DNA from: CAZTDD01 sp964612675
GTDB lineage: Bacteria > Hinthialibacterota > Hinthialibacteria > Hinthialibacterales > JAKPRU01
Assembly: GCA_964612675.1 (NCBI GenBank)
Contig: CAZTDD010000176.1
Span: 1-9,997 of the forward strand
Reading direction: 5' to 3'
DNA: 9,997 bases
Below, piece by piece: positions 1-5,665 of the stretch. Below the pieces are notes generated by a model. That model searched no databases, had not been told where the DNA came from, and saw only the letters and a list, made by a program, of their open reading frames with translations. Each line of letters opens with the position of its first letter. Position 1 is the stretch's first letter. The translations under genes and the position numbers were made by a program.

Positions 1-2
1 GA

Positions 3-122
3 TTCACCGCCGAAAATCCCGCGTTTCCGGTTTTGTGCGTTGTCCAGAACGGCGGTCCGGGTGTGGAGTCATCAGTGTTAGTGGATGACTTGGAGTTGAA
101 AAAGGCCACAGGAGGTATGTAA
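3..122 (+). CDS. 3' end of an upstream gene; possible beta-sandwich (carbohydrate-binding-like) C-terminus
   Basis: Reading frame 3 is open from the window edge to a TAA at 120-122 and gives 39 residues; the other two forward frames stop earlier. The peptide runs FTAENPAFPVLCVVQNGG and then VESSVLVDDLELKKATGGM. The segment VLVDDLELKK resembles the last strand (hydrophobic-V-DD-hydrophobic-L) that closes many jelly-roll carbohydrate-binding or galactose-binding-like domains of secreted proteins. That match is from memory of the fold's usual ending, not from a search. The start and most of the gene lie outside the window, so the function of the whole protein is unknown. It is convergent with the PHP gene, and the multi-hairpin element at 167-290 lies between them. 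Confidence 0.55.
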   Translation, partial: FTAENPAFPVLCVVQNGGPGVESSVLVDDLELKKATGGM

Positions 123-166
123 CCCTCAGTGTTGACGGGGCTGCAAAAAGTTTGGGATACGGATTT

Positions 167-290
167 CAACCCCCTCCTAACCTCCCCCGATCTTCGGGGG
201 AGGAAAAAGAGAAAACACCGGGGTTCCGTTTTCTCCCCCAAGAGGGCCACGCTTGCGTGGCCGCAGGAAGGGGAGATACAGAGGGGGTTG
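167..290. repeat. Multi-hairpin intergenic element with 10-bp terminal inverted repeats
   Basis: The outer arms caaccccctc (167-176) and gagggggttg (281-290) are perfect reverse complements. Inside are two further perfect hairpins. One at 181-203 has a 10-bp stem, cctcccccga with tcgggggagg, and a 3-nt loop. One at 245-262 has an 8-bp stem, ggccacgc with gcgtggcc, and a 2-nt loop. The whole ~124-bp unit is C-rich on the left, G-rich on the right, and has no convincing reading frame. It fills the gap between two convergent genes. The layout resembles dispersed palindromic or MITE-like elements. No T-run follows the stems on either strand, so it is not a classical intrinsic terminator. Its copy number elsewhere cannot be judged from this window. 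Confidence 0.6.
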
Positions 291-357
291 CAGACTTCTC
301 TTGTTCCATCCCGACGACTTTTTGCCTCCCCGTCACCATCTGGGTGTTCGGGGAAGA

Positions 358-1149
358 TTACCTCATCGGCCGGGCTACGGTTCGAATGTCCAGAAAATGT
401 TCATTCGTGAGTCCCATCTCGTGCATGATTCCTACAAACCGGCGGGTCCTGCCAACATTTTCCAGCGAGTGCGCGTCGCTCGCGGATGACAGCAAGGTCC
501 CGCGTTGTACACAAATCTCGATCAGTCGGCGGCAAAACTCGCAATATCCCGGCGTATGTGCGTGCCCCATCCGGAACTCCAGCGCGATTCCGTTACTCTT
601 TGCCATATCCGCCAGTTCGACAAGTTCATCGTCGCGAATGGATTCGAGAACGGCTGCTTCATCCCATAACCCCAGGTCCAAGGTGCGGCAGAACGGGTGA
701 GGGATGATGTCCACCCAGGGGATCGAGGCCGCGAAACGGTTCAAACGGAGCATCCATTCCGCCACGTCACGCGGGCTGCCGGCTGGATACGCACTCGGAT
801 CCATAACATGGTAATGGGAAGCAGCGAGCAGGATGACATCGTAGTCATCCACCTCGGCTTCGCACATTGTCATGATCTCAGGAGCGATCAGTTCGGCTTC
901 GCAGCCGACAAAAACGTCGAGCGAGGTGCCGCATTCGAGAACCTCTTCGCGTGTTTCCTCGAAGATGCCTGGGTCGGTTCCCAGATTCTTGTGATCGGTC
1001 AGACAGATCGTTTCAAAGCCTAACCTCTCAAATTTCCTTAAGATACGCTCCGGTGTACATTTAAGATCGCCACATGTGGATCGGAATGTATGAACATGGG
1101 TATCCTGGACTTCCAGGATTGTAGCTTCGGTTGACGTAACGGGATTCAC
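358..1149 (-). CDS. PHP-domain metal-dependent hydrolase (putative phosphoesterase)
   Basis: The gene encodes 263 residues that form essentially one PHP (polymerase and histidinol phosphatase) domain. The metal-binding signature is complete in order: DTHVHT (D16, H18, H20), TDH (51-53), GCEAE (E84), SHYH (H112, H114), PHP (H151) and SDAH (D225, H227). Such proteins bind two or three divalent metals and usually cleave phosphoester bonds; the substrate here cannot be told. There is no signal peptide, so it is probably cytoplasmic. After HVHT the sequence is FRSTCG where many relatives have a Ser-Asp-Gly, a small variation. The start is GTG, chosen because GGAG lies 5 nt upstream and the metal motif begins 16 residues in. 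It is transcribed away from the GH106-like gene and is probably monocistronic. The domain call is strong; the specific role is unknown. Confidence 0.88.
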   Translation of the reverse strand: MNPVTSTEATILEVQDTHVHTFRSTCGDLKCTPERILRKFERLGFETICLTDHKNLGTDPGIFEETREEVLECGTSLDVFVGCEAELIAPEIMTMCEAEVDDYDVILLAASHYHVMDPSAYPAGSPRDVAEWMLRLNRFAASIPWVDIIPHPFCRTLDLGLWDEAAVLESIRDDELVELADMAKSNGIALEFRMGHAHTPGYCEFCRRLIEICVQRGTLLSSASDAHSLENVGRTRRFVGIMHEMGLTNEHFLDIRTVARPMR

Positions 1150-1154
1150 GGTTA

Positions 1155-1158
1155 CTCC
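1155..1158 (-). promoter_or_regulatory. Ribosome binding site for the PHP gene
   Basis: On the minus strand GGAG lies 5 nt before the GTG at 1149. This supports the GTG start. The nearby ATG whose complement is 1158-1160 is out of frame with the gene. Confidence 0.5.
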
Positions 1159-1458
1159 ATTTCAGATTTGTGGTAAAAATACCGCCATGCTTGAGGCACC
1201 GACGGTGAGTTGTTTGGCCCGGATAGATCCGAGCGCTAGATTGGGCAGTGCTTTTTCCGGTCTTTTGCTGTCCCGATATGCTTCATCCGTTTGCGCTTCC
1301 GATGAATGCCTGTTATGGTCGGCGGGAAACGGAACGTAGAATGACTCATCTCAGTGTCCGGCAACCAGAAACGGCCAACGTAGTTGGTCCGGCTTTCCGA
1401 TATAGTAAGCATGATTATTGTAGCACGGTTGTTACCCGAGTCCAGCAATTAACGTAAA

Positions 1459-1464
1459 TATAAT
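1459..1464 (+). promoter_or_regulatory. Candidate -10 box (TATAAT) for the GH106-like gene
   Basis: A perfect sigma-70 type TATAAT sits 31 bp before the ATG at 1496, in a local AT-rich patch, which would give a short leader of about 25 nt. No good -35 hexamer lies at 16-18 bp: the closest TTG-like sequence, TTGTTA at 1429-1434, is 24 bp away. The assignment therefore rests on the -10 match alone, and an activator may be needed if it is real. Confidence 0.35.
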
Positions 1465-1480
1465 TTTATCAGACTTTAAC

Positions 1481-1487
1481 GGAAGGG
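1481..1487 (+). promoter_or_regulatory. Ribosome binding site for the GH106-like gene
   Basis: GGAAGGG lies 8 nt before the ATG at 1496, a normal Shine-Dalgarno sequence and spacing that supports this start. Confidence 0.5.
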
Positions 1488-1495
1488 TAGGGACC

Positions 1496-4400
1496 ATGAA
1501 AGATCTGATCCGTCGCTTCGAGAATCCGGGATCGGAGTATCGGGGAAAACCATTTTGGGCATGGAATGGGAAACTGAAAGAGCCCGAGTTGCGTCGACAG
1601 ATTCGCGTCATGAAACATATGGGATTTGGTGGCTTTTTCATGCATTCCCGCGTCGGTCTCGCCACACCCTATCTTTCAGAAGGGTGGTTTGATCTCGTTC
1701 GGGCATGCATCGATGAGGCCGGCAAGTGGAAGATGGAGGCATGGCTCTATGATGAGGATCGATGGCCGTCGGGTGCAGCAGGCGGTCTGGTCACAAAGGA
1801 GGCGCGGTATCGTCAGCGCCATCTCCGACTGGCGATTCACAAACCGAGCCAATTCAACTGGGATGACGAGGTTCTTTGTGCATTCACCGGAAATCTTAAG
1901 GGTGCCGAAGTTCACGACTTGAAGCCTCTGACAAGAAACAAGAAGCCCGGTTCTGCGGGAGTTGTTCTCGCTTTTCGGCGCGTTGTTGCCGAACCTTCCC
2001 CCTGGTTCAACGGAGCCACCTATCTTGACACTCTATCGCAGTCGGCAGTGAACAAGTTTATCCAGACCACCCACGAGAAATACGCTGAAACCATCGGCAC
2101 CGCGTTCGGGAACACCGTCCCGGGCATTTTCACGGACGAGCCCAACTATGGTCGGCACGACGAGGTGAACGATCCGGGGGACCGTACAATCGCCGCGTGG
2201 GACTTCCCTTGGACCGACTCTCTGCCGCGTTTCTTCGAGGAAAAATACGGGTACTCGATCATCGCGCATCTCCCGGAACTCTTTTTCGATGTGGAAGGTG
2301 TCGAGGTCTCGAAAGCCCGTCACCACTATCATGACTGCATCACCGAGATGTTTGTGACAGCTTTCGCCAAATCGATCGGGGATTGGTGTGCAAGCCACAA
2401 TATGCTCCATACAGGCCACGTTCTCTGCGAGGAATCCCTTACCAGTCAGACCTTCGTTGTCGGTAGCGCGATGAGATTCTACGAGCATATGCAGGCGCCG
2501 GGTATCGATAACCTGATGGAGAACAATTACGAATTCGATACCGCAAAACAGTGTGCGTCGGTTGTTCGTCAAACGGGAAAGAAGTGGATGCTTTCGGAGT
2601 TGTATGGCTGCACGGGCTGGGACTTCCCGTTCGAAGGCCACAAAGCGGACGGAAACTGGCAGGCGGTTTTGGGTGTTAACCTGCGATGTCCGCATCTCTC
2701 CTGGTACACGATGCTCGGGCAGGCAAAACGGGACTATCCCGCTTCGATCTTCTTTCAGTCTCCCTGGTGGAAATACTACGCCAAGGTGGAAGACTACTTC
2801 GCTCGGATTAATGTCATTCTCTCGCAGGGAAAATCCATTCGGTCGGTTTTGGTAATCCACCCTCTCGAAAGCGCTTGGGTTCGATTCAGAGCGGATTGGC
2901 GCAGGCAGAATGAACTGAAGGAACTGGACGAGCAACTGACGAAATTACGGAACTGGCTTTTGGAAGCTCACCTGGATTTCGATTACGGCGACGAAGATAT
3001 TTTGTCGCGGACGGCGGGTGTTACTGCAGGTCCGTCAGGTGCGCTAATGGCTGTCGGGCAGGCTGCCTATCACGTCGTGGTCGTCCCGCCGTTGATTACA
3101 ATCCGCGCAACGACTTTGCGATTGTTGCGGCAGTTTGCGGAGAAGGGCGGGCTTGTCGTATTCGCCGGCGGCCCACCGGGATACGTAAACACAGTCAAAG
3201 ACCGCGAGGCTAAACGGATCGCCGAACAATGTGTTGTCGTTTCTTTCTCCAAGAAAGAACTGGTCCCGGCCATCGAAGAACGCGGCCGCAGCATATCCAT
3301 CTGCGACGCGGACGATGCCGAGGTATCTTCCCTGTTTTATCAATTACGTGAAGATGCTGATGGATGGTATCTTTTTGTCGTGAATAACGACAGAAGAAAT
3401 GCCCAGCAGGCGACTATCAAAACCACCGAAATCAAGGGCCCGGTCGAAGAATGGGATCCGGAGACCGGGACGCGATGGCTGGCGGAATACGAGAGCGGGG
3501 AGACGTTTCTCAAGATAGCCCTCTCGCTGCCACCGACGGGTAGCCGCCTCTTTGTTATTAAGAAAAACGAGCGGTCAAACCTTCGAAAGAAGCCGAAATT
3601 CAAGAAGGTTTCCTCTAAATCGCTGGGCAAGAAGCGTTGGTCGGTTCTCCTTGATGAACCGAATGTTCTCGTCCTGGATAGTCCCCAGTTTCGGATTGGC
3701 GATGGAAAGCTGCGGGGTCCTACAGAGATCCTGCGGGTTGACCAGGATATTCGAAAGAAAATGGAGTTACCTTTACGGGGCGGGCAAATGGTCCAGCCAT
3801 GGGCACGGAAACCGAAAGGCGCGGTTTCACGAATCCCCGTCGAGCTCCTCTATTCTTTCCGGGTCGACACGATTCCGTCGACTCCCGTAGATCTTGCGAT
3901 CGAACGTCCGGAACGCTTTGAAATACGCTTCAACGGATTTCAGATTCTTGCGGAAACCGATTCCGGGTGGTGGACGGATCCCTGCCTCCGTCGTCTGCCG
4001 CTCGCGCCTCACCTCTTCCGTCCGGGTGAAAACAAAATCGAACTCCGCATTGAATACGGCGAAGATGACGGACTCGAATCGGTATTCCTTCTTGGCGATT
4101 TCGGCGTGAGATTGCGTAAGACGGCTGCTGCCCTGACAGAAGGTGTCCGCGCACTGACACTCGGCGACTGGACAAAACAGGGATTGCCCTTTTACTCAGC
4201 AGCGGTCAGTTATTTGACTGAGTTCACTGGAACGAAATCCAAAACGAAGAGAACCATTCTGAAAATCGCCGATTGGGACGGATGCTGTGTTCGAGTTCTG
4301 CTGAACGGATCCGAAGCCGGCGTTGTGGCCTGGGAACCGTACGAGATTGATATCACCGAGCATGTGAAGTCAGGTAAGAACGACCTCCGAATCGAGGTCA

Positions 4401-4597
4401 TATCGAGTCGACGGAATGCGTTCGGACCGCTGCACCAGTCGGAACCCGGGAGCCCGTGGACCGGACCGGATGAGTTCATCACGACGGGAAAGAGATGGAC
4501 GGATTCCTATAATCTCAGACCGTACGGTCTGTACTCGCCACCCGTCGTTGAAATTCGTGAGCAGATTCGCCAGAAGAAAAGACGGCGCCACTCCTGA
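1496..4597 (+). CDS. GH106/alpha-L-rhamnosidase-like glycoside hydrolase
   Basis: The gene encodes 1033 residues. The N-terminal half has the pattern I associate with the GH106 (alpha-L-rhamnosidase-type) superfamily: PFWAWNG (19-25), GFGGFFMHSRVGL (43-55), LYDEDRWPSG (84-93), GIFTDEPNYG with D214 and E215, and an SELYG-like block around E368 followed by the dense WQAVLGVN...H..WYTMLGQAKRDYP segment. These fit a TIM-barrel hydrolase with acidic catalytic or metal-binding residues. A middle Rossmann-like segment and C-terminal beta-sandwich (sugar-binding) regions follow, ending in YNLRPYGLYSPP (1005-1016) and a basic tail. A Lys/Arg-rich linker lies near residues 690-715. I see no signal peptide or lipobox, so the enzyme may work in the cytoplasm on imported oligosaccharides. 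Removal of L-rhamnose is the family's known activity, but distant members are uncharacterised, so the exact sugar is inference. The ATG has a good ribosome binding site. No sugar-uptake genes adjoin it. Confidence 0.8.
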   Translation: MKDLIRRFENPGSEYRGKPFWAWNGKLKEPELRRQIRVMKHMGFGGFFMHSRVGLATPYLSEGWFDLVRACIDEAGKWKMEAWLYDEDRWPSGAAGGLVTKEARYRQRHLRLAIHKPSQFNWDDEVLCAFTGNLKGAEVHDLKPLTRNKKPGSAGVVLAFRRVVAEPSPWFNGATYLDTLSQSAVNKFIQTTHEKYAETIGTAFGNTVPGIFTDEPNYGRHDEVNDPGDRTIAAWDFPWTDSLPRFFEEKYGYSIIAHLPELFFDVEGVEVSKARHHYHDCITEMFVTAFAKSIGDWCASHNMLHTGHVLCEESLTSQTFVVGSAMRFYEHMQAPGIDNLMENNYEFDTAKQCASVVRQTGKKWMLSELYGCTGWDFPFEGHKADGNWQAVLGVNLRCPHLSWYTMLGQAKRDYPASIFFQSPWWKYYAKVEDYFARINVILSQGKSIRSVLVIHPLESAWVRFRADWRRQNELKELDEQLTKLRNWLLEAHLDFDYGDEDILSRTAGVTAGPSGALMAVGQAAYHVVVVPPLITIRATTLRLLRQFAEKGGLVVFAGGPPGYVNTVKDREAKRIAEQCVVVSFSKKELVPAIEERGRSISICDADDAEVSSLFYQLREDADGWYLFVVNNDRRNAQQATIKTTEIKGPVEEWDPETGTRWLAEYESGETFLKIALSLPPTGSRLFVIKKNERSNLRKKPKFKKVSSKSLGKKRWSVLLDEPNVLVLDSPQFRIGDGKLRGPTEILRVDQDIRKKMELPLRGGQMVQPWARKPKGAVSRIPVELLYSFRVDTIPSTPVDLAIERPERFEIRFNGFQILAETDSGWWTDPCLRRLPLAPHLFRPGENKIELRIEYGEDDGLESVFLLGDFGVRLRKTAAALTEGVRALTLGDWTKQGLPFYSAAVSYLTEFTGTKSKTKRTILKIADWDGCCVRVLLNGSEAGVVAWEPYEIDITEHVKSGKNDLRIEVISSRRNAFGPLHQSEPGSPWTGPDEFITTGKRWTDSYNLRPYGLYSPPVVEIREQIRQKKRRRHS

Positions 4598-4609
4598 TTC
4601 AGTCCGATT

Positions 4610-5242
4610 TCAGAATGTAAGTCCATTTTGGATTGGGCAGTATAAATCTTTGTGTTGTCCTTTTCCTCCTTTGGGACCGACCCAGACAATATCGCCCAGG
4701 CTGTTCAGTCCATTGGAAGGGCTGTAGACAAACTGCGGGTTTCCGTCAGGACACGCTGCCTGGAGGTTTCGATTCATATCGGGAAATCGGTTCCCGCCAT
4801 AATCGTTCCATCCATCCGGCCCCCAGCTGTTCAGGCGATATTCATGTCCCCACGGATTGTACCCACTGTCCGGAAAGACGTTCTCGATATAATCGTAAGT
4901 GGTGCCGAAGTTGGCGTACTGTTCCTCGTTGGCATAGTTCACAAAGGGGTCGCTCGGGATGCTGCTCAGATAGGCGATTGGCGTGGTCAGCCGATAGAAA
5001 CGAACCTCAAGCGGACGTGTCTCGCCTGTACGGGTTCTGCCGCCGGAAACCGGGGCCACCACACCCCAATCGACCCGGTAGGCTTCATTGGACATGGCAA
5101 TGGTTCGCATATCGGAGACAGCGCGGGAAACTTTGGCGCGAACCTGGGCGTTCAGAAAATTCGGAACTGCAATGGCCGCAAGAATTCCGATGATCGCAAC
5201 AACGATCAGGAGTTCGATCAAGGTGAAGCCTCTTCTGCTCAT
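4610..5242 (-). CDS. GspG-like type II secretion/type IV pilin-type pseudopilin
   Basis: The gene encodes 210 residues with a textbook class III prepilin leader: MSRRG followed by FTLIELLIVVAIIGILAA. Prepilin peptidase should cut after G5, F6 would be N-methylated, and the conserved Glu is at +5 of the mature protein. Residues 6-28 form the membrane/assembly helix, and an amphipathic helix follows (VRAKVSRAVSDMRTIA). The globular part is rich in Tyr, Asn, Gly and Asp, and I cannot assign it to a named subclass. Proteins of this kind are inserted in the inner membrane and assembled into pseudopilus or pilus fibres. No secretion ATPase, platform protein or peptidase is nearby, so it is an orphan that must use machinery encoded elsewhere. 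Its stop is 12 bp from the convergent GH106-like stop. The start is supported by AGAGGAGA six nt upstream. Confidence 0.9.
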   Translation of the reverse strand: MSRRGFTLIELLIVVAIIGILAAIAVPNFLNAQVRAKVSRAVSDMRTIAMSNEAYRVDWGVVAPVSGGRTRTGETRPLEVRFYRLTTPIAYLSSIPSDPFVNYANEEQYANFGTTYDYIENVFPDSGYNPWGHEYRLNSWGPDGWNDYGGNRFPDMNRNLQAACPDGNPQFVYSPSNGLNSLGDIVWVGPKGGKGQHKDLYCPIQNGLTF

Positions 5243-5248
5243 TCTGAC

Positions 5249-5256
5249 TCTCCTCT
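5249..5256 (-). promoter_or_regulatory. Ribosome binding site for the pseudopilin gene
   Basis: On the minus strand AGAGGAGA lies 6 nt before the ATG at 5242-5240, a strong Shine-Dalgarno sequence that fixes the start just before the prepilin leader. Confidence 0.7.
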
Positions 5257-5285
5257 GATAATCACAAGTGATAAGTCATCTGTTC

Positions 5286-5370
5286 AACCTAAATCCGGCA
5301 GTTGAAGGCCCGCGCGGCCTTTCCACAAGTTCAAGAACCGCGCTCCGGTTTCAACTGCCGGATTTAGGTT
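5286..5370. repeat. Perfect 21-bp inverted repeat, 85-bp MITE-like or regulatory element
   Basis: Positions 5286-5306 (beginning aacctaaatccggcag) and 5350-5370 (ending ctgccggatttaggtt) are exact reverse complements over 21 bp, separated by 43 bp. The interior contains a smaller hairpin, aaccg (5336-5340) with cggtt (5346-5350), which would compete with the long stem. The symmetry does not extend outward (5285 and 5371 are both C). Flanking bases show no clean target-site duplication, although GTTC occurs at 5282-5285 and again, overlapping the right arm, at 5368-5371. There is no reading frame inside. The element lies 44 bp upstream of the pseudopilin start and would fall in its leader if transcription begins further upstream. 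It may be a miniature transposon remnant whose ends match a full insertion sequence elsewhere, or a structured leader. Confidence 0.75.
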
Positions 5371-5665
5371 CCAGTGAGTAATTCTGTCACGATTAAGTTA
5401 GTGCGTCTAGTTATTTGGAGAGAAAATTCCTCTTTTCTTCCGGAGGTTATTAACGTGTAACTCCAGTCCATTCAGTTCGTTACTGACTATTGCTTTATCG
5501 AAAATCTGCAAAACGCAAGGAAGGTGAGGAAAGCAGGCTATTGCGCTGTCGTCTGACTCCCGCGCCTCCTGGGGCAAATCGCCCACATTCCCTGCCGGGC
5601 TGGATTTCCGTACACTCGTGTGAAGTCGGTCTTCAATGTGTATGAAATCAAAGGAACGAATTACG
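5371..5665. other. Non-coding stretch upstream of the OYE/GltD fusion gene
   Basis: These 295 bp carry no convincing gene. The visible structures are small. A hairpin at 5442-5464 pairs GGAG(G)TTA with TAACTCC around an 8-nt loop, and it includes a Shine-Dalgarno-like GGAGG followed by GTG-TAA at 5455-5460. A 4-bp hairpin, gggc (5572-5575) with gccc (5581-5584), is weaker. No known riboswitch consensus was recognised, and no good -35/-10 pair for the downstream gene was found. Confidence 0.4.
5650..5656 (+). promoter_or_regulatory. Ribosome binding site deciding the OYE/GltD start
   Basis: AAAGGAA lies about 9 nt before the ATG at 5666. The upstream in-frame ATGs at 5636 and 5642 have no purine-rich sequence in front of them. 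The 5666 start is therefore preferred and shortens the protein from 890 to 880 residues. Confidence 0.5.

Larger units (their letters stand above)
1150..1495. other. Divergent intergenic region between PHP and GH106-like genes
   Basis: These 346 bp lie between the two divergent starts. The small open frames here (1236-1448 on the minus strand, 1248-1457 on the plus strand) lack a clear ribosome binding site and any recognisable motif, so I treat the stretch as non-coding. The 3' part (about 1410-1480) is distinctly AT-rich and contains the promoter-like TATAAT noted separately. I see no strong palindrome, RNA gene or riboswitch. Confidence 0.5.

Noticed and set aside
181..203. Intrinsic terminator for the partial upstream gene
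   Set aside because: The stem is strong but is followed by an A-rich stretch on the plus strand and G-rich sequence on the minus strand, with no T-run on either.
152..700. 182-codon open frame on the plus strand
   Set aside because: It runs through the multi-hairpin element and then antisense across the PHP gene; its composition is Ser/Arg-rich shadow sequence.
1236..1457. Overlapping ~70-codon open frames on both strands of the PHP/GH106 intergenic region
   Set aside because: No clear ribosome binding site, no motif and mutual overlap; more likely chance open frames in a regulatory region.
2033..2935. 300-codon open frame on the minus strand
   Set aside because: It lies wholly antisense within the GH106-like gene, has no recognisable motif and looks like low-conservation shadow sequence of a GC-rich gene.
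4652..5305. 217-codon open frame on the plus strand
   Set aside because: It is antisense to the pseudopilin, whose prepilin leader and ribosome binding site are unambiguous.
5520..5600. Riboswitch upstream of the flavoprotein gene
   Set aside because: The short GC-rich pairings do not match the c-di-GMP, cobalamin, fluoride or purine consensus features I looked for.
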